Source: Citrus sinensis
Taxonomy: Eukaryota; Streptophyta; Magnoliopsida; Sapindales; Rutaceae
Direction of reading: 5' to 3'
Assembly (NCBI RefSeq): GCF_022201045.2
Contig: NC_068558.1
Location: 51,687,501-51,751,500 of the forward strand
Length of the DNA: 64,000 nt
In this document: piece by piece, positions 30,004 to 42,935 of the stretch
Layout: each line of letters begins with the position of its first letter
How positions within the stretch are numbered: the stretch's first letter is position 1
The notes under the pieces: generated by a model
Seen by the model: the letters and a program-made list of their open reading frames with translations, nothing else
What the model was told of the DNA's origin: nothing
Databases searched by the model: none
Made by a program: the position numbers and the translations under genes

Positions 30004-32095
30004 GCCAGAGCCTGAGCATGAGCCGGTCCATCCTATAGAGAGAACAAGTGTAGCAGCAGTAGGCTGTAAGCGCATCGCATGCAACTGAACTGATAGCTTC
30101 AGCAGAATAGTTACTCTATAGTTTATTTATGTCCTGCTTTTACTAGTTAGATCAATAACGGACGCTTGCTGTTATGTAACCTTTTTTTTAAATTTATAGA
30201 ATAAGATTTCACGTTACAGCTAATTACAAATGACATTTTTTGTTCTTTTGTTCTTTTTTTTTAAGGTCACCATTATGCATTATATTCTAAATTAAACCAA
30301 TATTCTTCTTTGTTCTTGGGAATAGATCAAACTATCGACCAAAGTCTAAACGTTTCCTTGCAAACTGAGTTTTTTTTGGTTCAAAAAGAGATGGGCCATT
30401 GGTCAGATTGCAACAGTGTTTGATTTGAAATCTACTTTAATTCAACTTTTTACTACTGTACATTGTTCAATAATTTTATTTGGAGTAACAATCGGTATGG
30501 GTTTGTCATTACTAAATATGTACTAAAACAAAATTAACAAATTTGGCCGTAGGTTCGCAACGCGTAGTGATTTTTTAGTTTTTAAAAAACCGACCTTTGT
30601 GAATTTTAACAATTATTAAATTCACCTACAACTCACAACATGTTTTTTTATATTCTTACACAAATATTTTAAAAGTACTTTTAATAATATATAAAAATTT
30701 AAATTATATAATTCAAACTATAAATTTATAAAAGTAGCTTAAAAATCAGCATAAAATACTTAGTTTTAGATTTTATCAATGTAAATAAGAAACTAAAGTT
30801 TCAACATTAAAACAAATACAAAATATATCAATTTAACACAAAATATTTTTACTATAGGCAAAATCATCATCACTAACATCAATGTCTTGCTCCGTCTTTT
30901 AATCAATATACAAGTATTGTCAACGATATTAAAAAGTAAATTTCGGACAACTACTGTTAATAATTAATTAAACAAAATAAAAAAACCAATTTTAGTAAGC
31001 AATCGTAAGATTCAAGTCATTAAAATAGAACAAATAAAATCAATGAAACTAAGATAAAATACCAGTAATATTAAACTTGAAAATTATGAGATTTCTACTT
31101 ATTAAAAACTTATTATATTTATCTTAATACACATACACACTGAAAGGAGGAAGCCATGCCGTTGTAGTGAATTACGTTAAGTTAGATTTAGTAATTAGGA
31201 AGATTAGGTCATGAGTAATAGCTTTAACTTACATATATTTAGGATTAAATTTTCTAATGTAATTTTTATGATTAAAATTGAAAACATAAATAATTAAAAT
31301 TTCTAAATACAAACCCACTTGCAATCCACGGCAGTTTAAATTTGAAATACCAAACTTACCTGCAACCCATAAAATTATCGGTAGCGAGAGGGTGGTTTTT
31401 GCAGGTTTGCAGGTTCATGAGTAATTTTGCCATCCCTATCCATTGCCAATAAAAGATTGGTATTGTTATAATATATTTACCACCCGTATTGGAGGAACAA
31501 CCATATTGTTCTAGAATTTCAGGCTTTCTACATCTGACAAAATAGCATACATAAGGCACGAAGGAAAATCATGTGAAGAGGATAAGGATTTAGTGCTGTC
31601 TTGATTTTTATACCGACGTTTTAGAAAAAATGTGCTTAGATAAATATCAAATTGTATATTGTTATAAATAGATGCATAACAAAAAATTATTAAAAGATCG
31701 GCACTGGATTGAAATTCATATGATAAAATGTGTGATAAGCTTAAAAGTACACACACACACAAATCAGAGTTGCATAAAGAAATATTGTTTAGCTAAATAA
31801 TTATCAATTAACACTCTCACTTGATGAGGATTATTAAAAAAAATTAATATTATTATTCGCACGTACAAATTAGTTTAATTCAGTAAGATTGTTTGAGAGT
31901 GTTACAATAGGTTTGGATTTCAAATCATGCTACTAATAGAATTAACGAGAAATCTTTTGATCATCTAACTAGGCGAGGTTAGACCTTGCAGGTTGGGGCG
32001 GCCGTAACGATTGAAAAAAGAAAAAAAAAGTAATTAATAGGAGCCAAAATAGAAAAAATATTAGAAAATGATAAAATGTATAATAAAACTGAGTA
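30004..32095. other. Gene-free stretch downstream of ERF copy 2
   Basis: It begins with the 3' flank of the ERF (AATAAGATT near 30200 may be a poly(A) signal). The part ending at 31433 looks like a decayed hAT element. The remainder is AT-rich with short frames only. Confidence 0.45.
30490..31433. mobile_element. Probable decayed hAT element
   Basis: The right end reads GCAGGTTTGCAGGTTCATGA, then GTAATTTTGCCATCCCTA, which is the same type of terminus as the intact element at 32104-33215. The left terminus is uncertain and no 8-bp duplication was found, so the start coordinate is a guess. Confidence 0.35.
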
Positions 32096-32103
32096 GCCGT
32101 GGC

Positions 32104-33215
32104 TAGGAATGGCAATTCAACCCGCACCCGACCCGGACCCGGATGAAACCCGGATTTTCCGGTCCGGGTTCAACCCGTACCGGATTAAATAAAATCCGGA
32201 TCCGGATGTTATTTTAAAAAGCCGCATGTGTCCGGGTCCGGTTCCGGGTTTAGGTAAACCCGTACATCCGGAACCTAGACCCAGATATATATTAATTTTT
32301 AAAACTTATTTTTAATATAAATAGGAAAGCAAAAAACCCAAATGGTGCCCTAGCAGCTCATTACACTTTCCCAGTTGCACAAACATTTCCTCTCTTTTTC
32401 CCTCTTCAGCTCATCTTCATCAAATCAAATCATCGTCGCATCACTTGCCCATCTTCGCGGCTATTCAACATCATCATCATCATCAGCCGCCGTCACTTTC
32501 AAGAACGATACTCGAAAATATTTTGATGGGAATCTTGTTTTTGGTCATTTTAGTAATAGTGTGTGCGAGTGCGAGTGTGAGTGAGAGAGAGAGAGAGAAT
32601 GTGGCTTACTCGATGCCACTTATCATGCTTTCATCTTTTTTCATCCAGTGCGAGGTGGTGTGGTAGTGTCTGTCTTTGTTGGCTTTTTGGAAAACTTGTT
32701 GCTTTTAATGGCGTATTACTTCTTCTAAATATGCAATCAATGTAAACTTATTTGCATTACCCCTCCAGCTTTCCCATCACCATTAAAAGTGCTTTGGCTG
32801 CTCCTTGACTCCTGACTTCCTGCTCGCAACTAAAGCTAGTTCTTTAGCTCTCTTTACTAATGTTTTGAACGAGCCGCCACATTGGGTTGCTGATTCTGGG
32901 CAGCCAAACAAAATTGTTGTTTTTGTTAATTAGTTCCCAGATGAAATAATTTTTCTTTGATTTGCTGAAATCCTGGATATGGATTTCTATTTGATTTTTT
33001 TAGTCGAATTTAGTTTTTTTTTTTTTTCAATTGGATTCATCAATTCGAGTTGGAAACCCGCAGCCCGGGAACCCGGATTTTTCCGGGTTGAACCCGTACC
33101 GGACCCGGAGTGGAAAAATGCGGGTTTATTTCCGGGTTCGGTACAGAAAATATTTGTCCGGGTCCAAATCCGAAATGGTTAAACCCGGACCCGGACTCGG
33201 ATTTTGCCATCCCTA
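32104..33215. mobile_element. hAT-type non-autonomous element, 1112 bp
   Basis: It is flanked by the perfect 8-bp duplication GCCGTGGC (32096-32103 and 33216-33223). Its ends are TAGGAATGGCAA and the complement of TTTTGCCATCCCTA. Subterminal regions are packed with CCGGACCCGG and CCCGGATTT motifs on both sides, typical of transposase-binding repeats. The centre (about 32335-32670) is exon-like in base composition, with CCTCTTCAGCTCATC and a (CAT)n tract, but has no long frame. Confidence 0.9.
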
Positions 33216-33223
33216 GCCGTGGC

Positions 33224-35298
33224 CCCTTAGGGCGCTCATCAAGCTCCGCCCTTTGTTGCCCAATCTTTACTTACAACTTAGGGGAGACTTATTTGAGAGC
33301 GTGGATATACAATTTGATGATATTACTATTTCTCTTTTCCTGATAGCTAGGATAGGGATACTCCTTGCTTACTCGACGACTCTTTAGGCTTTAAAGCCTT
33401 CATTTTATTTTTTTTTGAAAGGAGATTTGGTTAAAATTTATCAATTCTTTGTGTTTTTTTATGGATGATTCATGAGGTATGGGTTTTCGAATCTCACACA
33501 TATAGGTGGAAAGGAATTTAGTTTTAATTGATACTATGCTTAATAAAGAATAAGGTTATTTTAAGTGATAATGCTACCAATGGCCTTTAATTAAGAACTT
33601 TAAGGGAAAAAACAAGGGATCGAGATTCTCTATTGATCTGATCATATCCTGGGCAAATAAATCAATTGCTGATTTGTAGTTATTAAATAAAAAAAGTTAA
33701 ATTTTACCCATACACTGCTACTAAAAGACACGTGGCTTAAAAAGCTCAGAAGAGATCAGATGAGGAGAGGATCATTTTCCAAAAAAAAAAAAGTTAGAAA
33801 GATGATCTCCATTTAGTTTCCAAACAGAGCATTGGCTTGAAGTTTTCGATGGCCTTGTAATGATTTATGAATACTTTTTGAAGCTCTCAACAAGGCTTCA
33901 ATCTTAAGGATCTCTCGTAACAATGTCAAATGGTGGTTGTATGATCACTCCTCTCGTACAGTTCGAACATTTCTTTTGTACGTATCTAAGAAAACTCCAA
34001 AAATGAAGCAAAACAAGAACAATAAAATAAAAATAAAGATACCATGAGTATTGTGTGCTACTGCTAAGTGCTAACGGGAAACAGAAGGCATTGCTTGCTT
34101 ATAATGAAAGGTGATAATAATGATAAAAGGATATATAGCAATTTGTTTTCAGGAATCTTGGAACATCCAGGTGATGTACATAACAAAAAACATGCAATAA
34201 GTTTATCAATCGATTCGATTCTCATTAGAAAACAGAAAGAGAGAGAGAGAGACTAATAATACAACATGTTGCCCGTGATTCAATTCCCCAACAAAAGTAG
34301 GTGACACTTAAATAATATGGATGTCAATTTATTTTGCCATATAAGGCAAGTTTATATATATTTTTTGATATATAGATAAATACGGATGTAGAAAATCAAA
34401 GAAAACAAGAACTTATTGACATGTGTGATTTAAGGACCACTAATGGGGCCATATACATCGGACCACAAAGGATAATGATTGTTTAATTAATTAATACCGT
34501 CATTAATCCCTCCTCAATCACCTGGGCTATCATATTAAATTTTGTTCTTTAAGTGTACGTCGTTCTCTGCCACAGACATGAACAGCCACTCAAATTCTAT
34601 CAATTCAGAACTTTAACTAATGTTTTCCCAGAAAAAAACAAAAATAAAATTAAAATTAAGGCTCCCACCATTTGATTAACAAGCCCCTTTTTTGTTTCAA
34701 TTAAGGGTAAAATTATAATATAGATAAACTAGTAACATGAAGAGAGTGCATTATCACGTATTCCAATACAATTCAAGTTTAATTTATTCATCAGAATTCT
34801 TACTCAGATTGCCATTTTAAAAAATGAGTGCTCCCGAATGTATATATCTTAATTAATCATGAAAAAACATACAAACACTTGACAATTAAATAATTAAAGG
34901 TGTATAATCGAGAGTACTCTAGGCTTTCTTAATATTTTAATAATGAAAATTGCGTGTATCTAACAAAAGATAGTAGACATCAAAAACACTCAAGACTTTC
35001 TCATTGTCTCTCGAACAAAAGTTGTGTTTGATTGTGTTTTGTGTGAAACACATTTGTTGACGTCGATCACCTTTAATCGATATAATGGCAGAATATTCAT
35101 TGCAATAAAATGGAACATGAAATATATATGTCTTGACGCAGAGACGAAAGAAAGAAAAAGAAAAAGCTCTTAAAGGACAAGTAATATGACAAATGGCATA
35201 CTTATCGAAATATAATTGAAATCGTTTGATGTTGATTGAAAGCAACACTTATCTAGAAATTGAAAATAATAGCATGTTTATGTCCGTTAAGAGACTCT
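33224..35298. other. Gene-free stretch
   Basis: Short frames without domains and scattered A/T runs; the longest minus-strand frame (34937-35248) shows nothing recognisable. A GA tract (about 34237-34252) is the only simple repeat of note. Confidence 0.5.
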
Positions 35299-35491
35299 GA
35301 GTAATAATATAACCACAAAATTTCTCGTATAAATTATTTTTTATTATATAAATTGATGTGCTATATTATGGTTTCTTGAATGAAAATATTATATGGTCCA
35401 CCTAATTTATTTTATTATTTCATATTTTTATTATGTCAATCATGTTATATCACACTAGTTTGTACAAAAATATGTGATTATAATATTACTC
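35299..35491 (+). mobile_element. Short MITE of the GAGTAATRATA family, copy 2
   Basis: Inverted ends GAGTAATAATATAACCACAA and the complement of TGTGATTATAATATTACTC. The interior is degraded but keeps TTGATGTGCTATATTATGG. Confidence 0.6.
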
Positions 35492-35619
35492 TTAAGAAAA
35501 TAACAATGATTTTTCTGTGGAAGAAAACTTTAAATTGTAATTTTTTTAGAAAAAATGAAAATTTCAAAATGAGTGGCCAGTACAGAATTATATATCACAA
35601 ACTTTACATTATATTTCAA

Positions 35620-35737
35620 TTTTATAAAGGCTGACGTTAAGTTACGTGCACGTAACTTACGTTCCCCTCATAAGTACTGTAACTATAAAAATAACGTAAG
35701 TTACGGGCACTTAACTTAGCCCCTCCTTTTATAAAAG
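35620..35737. repeat. Imperfect palindrome with an internal perfect 22-bp palindrome
   Basis: TTTTATAAAGG at the left pairs with CCTTTTATAAAA at the right. Positions 35638-35659 are a perfect 22-bp palindrome centred on GTTACGTGCACGTAAC, and a mutated second copy lies at about 35696-35717 (GTTACGGGCACTTAAC). It may be a small MITE or a regulatory palindrome; it has no coding capacity. Confidence 0.7.
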
Positions 35738-36681
35738 CTTTTTGGTCAAAAGAGGCTTGGCACGACAAAATTTTGATGCATCACGTCTTCGAGACAGGAA
35801 TATCTTGATACTTTTTAACGATCCACGTAAAATGCCTCGTGTCACGAGGTGGTTAAATGATTACAGGGAGTAGGGACCCACGGCCATGCGATGGGACTTA
35901 AGTGAATGGTTGAAACCATGGCTTTGGTTTAAATTTATGAAAAATCGTTGGAAAATCAATTTATATTAAGAGTTTGTATTTTTCGTAATTTGTATATATG
36001 CAAGGACTTTAGGAATTAAACAATTACAAATTCAGATCGGCCAAAGATATGACGATGACACTGCGCCGGGGTTGTTAAAAAGGTTGGAGGAATTATAAAA
36101 TAATCTAATGTAAAACGATAAATTATAAGTTTTGTTTTATTTGTTGTTTTTCCCTTCAATGTTTTCTAGATAATACATGATGAGCAAATCTGATGGTAAC
36201 CAATTTTTCAGGATTATTAGTCGTTTAGTTTACTTAAAACATGTATTGTACATGAGCAAACGCCGTAGACATATTAACAACATAGAGATAAACAACTTTA
36301 AAATATTGTCGATTGATAGGGATCGCATAATGTGGAATCCAATAATTAAAGATGTAAAAAAGTGTCATTACAAATACCAATTTCCAAAGTTATATATCAC
36401 TCACATAGATTCAGATTATAATATCATTGAAAAAGTGCGAAACCCCCCCCCAAAAAAAAAGAAACTATAATTAGTTGATTAACTAATTAGGCATTGGCCA
36501 TGCATGCAGAACACGTGATTGAGCTACCCTCCTGCCATGCAGATGCAGCCGCCTAAGTCCATAGAAACAATATTAATTGGAGAAAAAGAGTAATAACAAT
36601 AATTAAGTTTTAGAAGTAAATGACGGCGACTCGTGGGACTCATGACTCGTAGTCAGATGAGAGGGGTACAAATCATATATG

Positions 36682-36689
<8 letters not shown>

Positions 36690-36718
<29 letters not shown>
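36690..36718. repeat. (GT)n microsatellite
   Basis: About fourteen GT dinucleotides, preceded by a short TA/TG tract. Confidence 0.95.
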
Positions 36719-36721
<3 letters not shown>

Positions 36722-37987
36722 ATGCTTAATGGCTAGGGTATTGGCGATGTGATGTCTGAAGTGAGAAGGCGGCAGTGCCCGTGGTCTGAAACCCTAACAA
36801 GAAAAGGAAATATTAGCGTACGGCGCTTTCAAAGACCAATACGAACGGCTAGCTGCAAGCTCTTGATTTTTCTCGTTTTATCTTTTATGTGCCTCTCACG
36901 TAGTATAAAATAATAATAATAATTTATCAATTAAACCAACTACCAATATTAAACGCACTCTTCTCTTAAGCGTAGAACTTGAACTTTGCAACGATGTTTA
37001 TGAGTGAATTAATCTGATCATCCTCAACCTCCTTCATTCGTCGACGTTTGTGAGGTGTGGAATCGGCAAACTTGACGGGGTGAATTAATTGAGCGAAAGG
37101 CGGATTGGAATGAAAGTTAATTAATGACATGGTTATTGAATCAATTATGAATGAATCCGACAGAGATTTGAAACTGACTGACAGCTGGCTTAATTTGTTA
37201 GCTATGAAATTTACGTGTGATGTATGCTGTCGTTGTCCAGTTAGGACAATAATTAGTATTTATATCTTATCATCCAGAAAACCAATACCTTTTAACTCAA
37301 ATCTTTGGACTATTCTCTCTTTTTAAATCAGTTTTATTTGATTTGATAAGATTCTTCGGTATGGGCAAATCATATCGTCATTGCCCATTACTAATTAGGT
37401 CATAGATATTATTAACTCCTTATGTATTATGACAGTACAAAGTGCATATACATGCACACATCCTTGAGCTTTTAAATTGATTCAAGGCCTTAATTCTTGG
37501 GTTTTCCTTCTTTTTCGTTCTTTTTATACAAAATTTGGACGGATGGATTATTTGGAGTCAAGTAGAATTAAATTTAATTTGCTGGTTATGTATTTAACTT
37601 GTGAATTACATATACGTATAGCTTTCTTGATTCAGTAGATCTATAGTATTCAATGTAATTGATGATCAACTTAATTAATTACGGTATGTGTATAACAATA
37701 ACAGTAGTAGTTAATAAATTAATTTCACACGTGAAAGCATTATAATCATATAAAGAACTTTAGCACATGGGCCATGGCAACGTCTGAAAGCTGTAAATAG
37801 CGCGTATCGAGCGATCGAAATCGAATCTTAGAAAATTGAAAAACAAAACGAGAGTGAATGAAGAGGCAACGCTGCAACTTGCCCAATAATTCAGCCGAAA
37901 AGTGGAAATTAATAATTATAGTATTTTGCCCTCGCTTTAATTTGGTAATATTACCTGGGTATCCTTATCAGGAAAGTATATTTTATA

Positions 37988-38036
37988 TAATAATAATAAT
38001 AATAGTAGTAGTAATAATAAGAAGAAGAAGAAGAAG
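37988..38036. repeat. Compound (ATA)n(GTA)n(GAA)n microsatellite
   Basis: Three successive trinucleotide tracts, forming a short Ile/Val/Arg-run frame that is not a gene. Confidence 0.9.
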
Positions 38037-38092
38037 GCTATCAGTTTGTTTCATTGCCATTTATTATCAAGTCTAAAGCGTATAAAAAATAT

Positions 38093-38260
38093 TGAGTAAT
38101 GATACAGCTACAAACTCTTGTACAAACTTATTTTGTACAAACTGATGTGGCATGATAAGATTGGTTAAATTAAATATCACTTGGCCCACATGATTTGTTT
38201 TTATTAATTTATATTTTCATTCAACCAATGAATTAATGCCACGTCAGTTTGTACCTAACA
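38093..38260 (+). mobile_element. Short MITE of the GAGTAATRATA family, copy 3
   Basis: The left end TGAGTAATGATACAGCTACA is followed by AACTCTTGTACAAAC, GATGTGGCATGATAAG and, to the right, CACGTCAGTTTGTAC. The right terminus is not preserved and its coordinate is approximate. Confidence 0.6.
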
Positions 38261-39144
38261 AATCAAATTTTGACAATGAGATCTCGTGTATACTGATATA
38301 ACAATCCATAGTTTGATACCAATAACAATAATATAATACCGGTAAAATAAATTATGGGTCTAGAAAAAAATTTTAGTAGGAAGATCAATCTGTTCAGAAA
38401 ATTATAACATATGTATTACTACTCAAAAAAATACTAAGAAGAAGAAGAAGAAAGATGGAAGAACCAAGAGATGGAGAAATGAGAAAGGAAACCAACCCCT
38501 TTTCTCCTTCTTACTTGAGTTATTTCCCACTTTCTTCCCTCATATTTTTCAAATACTCACGTACTCCCCAAAAAAAAAAAAGAATAAAATATTACTAAAC
38601 AAGTTTTTAGAGTTAAATTTCTTTCAATAAAATTGTCGCAATACATTAAATATCTAGTAACTCTAAAAAAATCAATTTAAAAAATAAAATATCATTTTAA
38701 TAATTTTTAAAGGCTTATTCTATTGAGTTGAAATAATGTTTGAGTTTGTTTTCATTATTAATATTTAATGGATTGTTAAAATTTTTATTGAAAGGAGTTT
38801 AATATTAAAATTATTTAGTTATATTTTATTCTTTTTTTTGGAATATGTTTTCAGAAGTACAATAGAAAAAAAAAAGTTATAAAAGTTCTGCTTCATATGT
38901 AGTCTTCAAATATGAGGGGTGGAAGTAGGTAATACTAACTCCAATAAGGAGGAGGTTACCCATTGAGAAATAGGCTAGCATAAGTTTCCATAGAGACTGT
39001 GATTGGAAATGAATCTTGGTTTTTTTCTTTTTACTGTAATACCCATACAACAATTTTTTCAGGGATATAAATGAAAAGAAAAAGTATGATAATTTATCAA
39101 ATTAACTTTAAAAGTAACATAAAAACTTATAAAAATATTTTTAT
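38261..39144. other. Gene-free stretch
   Basis: A short GAAGAAGAA run near 38440 and AT-rich sequence. No element or gene is supported. Confidence 0.45.
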
Positions 39145-39480
39145 TACTACTTTACTTTTAGGATTAATTGGTAAATTAGTTTTTTATAAAATAATTATTA
39201 GTAAGTTTGTTGCACAATACAAAAAATACTACTATACTAGTTCCTTCACATTAATATTTATTTGCTAATTTACTAACAAAAAAAATTAGTGGTCCATTTA
39301 CTAATTCACTTTTTTTAAAAGATAAATTAATTATTGCAAGAGTATTGTTATAAAAATTAAAAAATAAGGATAAGAATGTAAAATATTAAATTACAAGAGT
39401 GTTTTGAAGTATTTTTTAAAATATAAGAACTAAATAAATATTTACGTCAAAATATAAAGACGAAATAAGCATTTATCTTT
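39145..39480. mobile_element. Decayed copy of the GGGTAAA-type long-TIR MITE
   Basis: It shares ACTTTTAGGATTAATT and TTTTTTATAAAATAATTA with the copy at 4545, and the right arm AATATAAAGACGAAATAAGC with the family. The left terminus is lost. Confidence 0.5.
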
Positions 39481-41209
39481 CATTTAAGGAAGAGTTGTGT
39501 GTGGGCTTGAATCTCAGACCTAATTAATAAGAGCAAATTATGAACCATTTTAGTATAGTCCCTCGTGGTGGTAAATGATTAGTTGCAATAAATAAAATCT
39601 AAGTTTTTAAATTGAATGAATAATTACGTGTACTCGATCACATCAATTGCTGCCCTTGTCTTTAAATGTTCCCCATGCTCGAGTTATGCTCGAGTTCTAT
39701 GTACGTTGTCTCAATAATGTTATACATAAATAAGGGTTTCGTAAGGAGCGAATGCAGAAATGGACCACCAACAAACCACATCCAAAAGCATAAATATAGA
39801 CAACAAATTGACGAAGCCGTTTAGATCGTTAATGAATCCAGGAATGAAATGTTTGACAGTGCAAAGACAAAAGATATAAATTTCATCATCAAACACGTGA
39901 ACAGTCACGTGCATCGCAAAATTTGCAGACTACTTTGAAAAAAAAAAAAACGTATGAATAGCACCAATGATTATAGCCACTACTAGGAGTGGATTTAGTC
40001 GAGCGTCTCGTTACCGTTGATGTGGAAACAGCACCATTTCCAAAAACGCCAGCTTATTATTACCAATTTGAATCGACAAAATGATGATAAAAGTGACAAT
40101 AATTCTATAAGCCAGAGCATCATTTTCGAAAATGAGACACTTATACTCGCCGTTAAAACATCAAGCAAGATTCACCAAGATCTGGCATTGAAAGTGGCAA
40201 AGTCACAACACAAATCGCACGCACGTTTATTTAGTGGTTAAATTGTGTCTGTATGTTTGTGTGTGTGTGTGCGTGTGTGTGTTTTTTCTTTTTTTTTTTC
40301 TTCCTTGGGTTGTGTGAAAACGTTACTGATAGGCACCCATCAACCATAAGCAAAGGCTCACGTGGTTCGAGTAGAACACACAAGATGACTTTACATTACC
40401 GCTTTGGATGCTCGATTTATCATATTTCGCCAATTTAGAATATTGTCCTTGTCTGATGACTTTGTGTATGATGCTAAAACATTTCTTGTCTTAATTGGAT
40501 GTTGACTGTTCACAGTTTCTATTGATGGGAGACCTAGAAACAGGTCTGAATTATATATATGCTAGCAAAGCTATAATGAGTAAATCCATCGATGATGAAG
40601 ACAAGTCCAAATTCCCATTTTTCAAAGTTAATTTCAGCACGTAGCATGTCTAGGTCATTTCAGTAGCGTATGTGTGTGTATATATATATATAATTATTTA
40701 AATATATATATTTCTTAGAAAAACCATAATTATTTATTCAAGGGAATCCTTCATTTTTTATTGTTGTTATTATTATTATTAATTGTTATTTACTTTTGTA
40801 CGTCTATTGGTTGAGTTAGAACACTGTATGGAGAATGAAGCAAAATTATTTCCAATTAAAAGAAGAATGTAGATTGCCTCTTGATGGAACCAAAATCTAT
40901 TAACGCCCGTTGGTGGGAAGTTTTGTATTGATGATGAATGTAAACGGTTAACGGTTAATAATACATGCAGCCACTTCATTGGGATTTGGGAAGGCTTGAA
41001 CTGGTAATAAGTAAACTGAAAAAAACGTCACAATTAAATTATGATGAATTCAAATGTATTGCAGGGACGGTTTGAATTGATGATTTCATTTATGATGTAG
41101 CGGCCTCGCAAAATGCATGATGATTGTGCAGTTTCATTAATTTCTAACATCAATCAGTTAATGAGCTAATAAATTGCTTGATTAATTTGTGCAAAGTGCA
41201 GGCTCAATC
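39481..41209. other. Gene-free stretch with simple repeats
   Basis: It contains a GT tract followed by a T-run (about 40251-40300) and a TATA tract near 40677-40692. Short frames show no recognisable domains. Confidence 0.5.
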
Positions 41210-42485
41210 AAATGCCACCAGCTTAAAAACAAAAGATTAAAAGAAAAATATGCCACCAGCTTTCACGTTTGGTTACATATGCATTAACAGAAATTTATTT
41301 CTTCTAGTTGAATCTATATATTGATTCACTTTATTTTTTTTATTGTATTTTGTGTGGCTAGAATTAGATTTTTAAAGTGTATAGGCAACAAAGTTATTTA
41401 TTAGTAGGGGTGTTCGCGGATCGAATTTTACGGATTAGACATCAATCCATATCTGATCCATGATTTTGCGGATTGTAAATTTTCAATCAAATCCAATCCA
41501 GATTGACGAATTCAATCCAAATCCAATCCATACATTTGCAAATCGGATGCGGATTTGACCCAATTCATATCCAATCTACCATTTTGCGGATTAACAATTT
41601 GTAATTATGCTCATTCTACGAACTAATTAGATAAAAAAATCTAATATAAAATAATTTTACTACCAATCAAATTCAAAATTGAATAAGATTTAAATAAATT
41701 AAGTGTTTAAATAAAATTAGAATAATACATTCAAAATCTCAAAATATAACACAATGAAAAGAAAAAATCTCATCTATTGAAATCAATACATGAAAATTAA
41801 CTAAAATTAATTGTTTAAAAAGTTATATTTGTTTATTTAATTATTTAATTATGTTTATTATATATTATTATTGGATAAGATATGTATAGTGTTAAAATAA
41901 CTACATGTTAACTTATTTATTTATTAGTAAGTAGTACGCCACATTTACAAGTTTTATTTTTTAATTAAATAAATAAATTTTTTTTGGCAGATTTGCAGAT
42001 TTTTACGGATTTACAGAAGCAAATCCATATCCAATCCATCGACTGCAGATTTTCAAATTTTCAATCTAATCCACCAATCCACAGATCGAATTTTTGCGGA
42101 TTAGACAAATTGAGCGGATTAGATTGGATTCTAAACACCCCTACTTATTAGTGAGATGCTAATGCAAATAACCAAAATATTATGTATTCATATAATTTGC
42201 TATCTAATTTTTATATAAGGTAAATGCCACCAGCTTAAAAACAAAAGATTAAAAGAAAAATATCCCAATAGCTTTCATGTTTGGCTACATATGCATTAAC
42301 AAAAAATTATTTCTTCTAGTTGAATCTATATATTGATTCACTTGATTTTTTTATTGTATTTTGTGTGGCTAGAATTAGATTTTTGAAGCGTATAGGCAAT
42401 AAAGTCACTTATCAGTGAGATGCTAATGCAAATAACCAAAATATTATGTATTCATATAATTTGCTATCTAATTTTTTATATACGG
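41210..42485. repeat. 265-bp tandem duplication interrupted by a hAT element in copy A
   Basis: AAATGCCACCAGCTTAAAAA starts at 41210 and again at 42222. The sequence after it (CATATGCATTAACA, TTCTTCTAGTTGAATCTATA, TTGTGTGGCTAGAATTAGAT, GAGATGCTAATGCAAATAAC) is repeated in both. Subtracting the 739-bp hAT element and its 8-bp duplication gives a 265-bp period. AAATG at both breakpoints is a possible microhomology. Confidence 0.88.
41405..42143. mobile_element. hAT-type MITE, 739 bp
   Basis: It starts TAGGGGTGTTCGCGGAT and ends with AAACACCCCTA. The 8-bp duplication is TTTATTAG (41397-41404) against CTTATTAG (42144-42151), one mismatch. The uninterrupted second copy of the duplicated host sequence (CACTTATCAGTGAG near 42410) shows the empty site. 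AATCCA/GGATT subterminal repeats are abundant. No coding capacity. Confidence 0.88.
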
Positions 42486-42935
42486 TAAATGTTCATTTAG
42501 TCCCAATATTTTGAAGTTAATATCTCAAAACATCCCTATATTAAATTATTAACAACCCTATCATTACTTTTTGTTGGCTTGCTTTTATAATATAACCTCT
42601 TACGATAATTTTTTTTACCTTTTTAAAAAGAAAAAAATTAAATTACTAATTTAATCCTAAAAAATAAAATAAAAACAAAAGAATATATATTAATTAATAT
42701 TTTTGTTTTCATTATTAAATTACCAATTGGTAATTTAATCTTTTTTCTTCCTAATAATGTAAAAAAAAAACATAATTTTCAGAGAGCAATATTGTAAAAG
42801 TAAGCTAAAAGGAATAAAAAGTAACAATAGATGCGTCAATAATTTAACGATAAAGATGTTTTGAGATATTTTTAAAAATATAATGACTAAATAAACACTA
42901 ATTTCATAATATAAAGACTAAACTAGTTTTAACCC
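42484..42935. mobile_element. GGGTAAA-type long-TIR MITE, diverged copy
   Basis: The left arm GGTAAATGTTCATTTAGTCC and right arm GACTAAACTAGTTTTAACCC are inverted. Interior motifs ATATCTCAAAACATCCCTA and GATGTTTTGAGATATTTTTA pair as in the intact copy at 24226. No 9-bp duplication is visible. Confidence 0.75.

Larger units (their letters stand above)
35738..38092. other. Gene-free stretch with microsatellites
   Basis: It contains a GT tract (36690-36718), a compound ATA/GTA/GAA tract (37988-38036) and short frames, none with a recognisable product. Confidence 0.5.
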
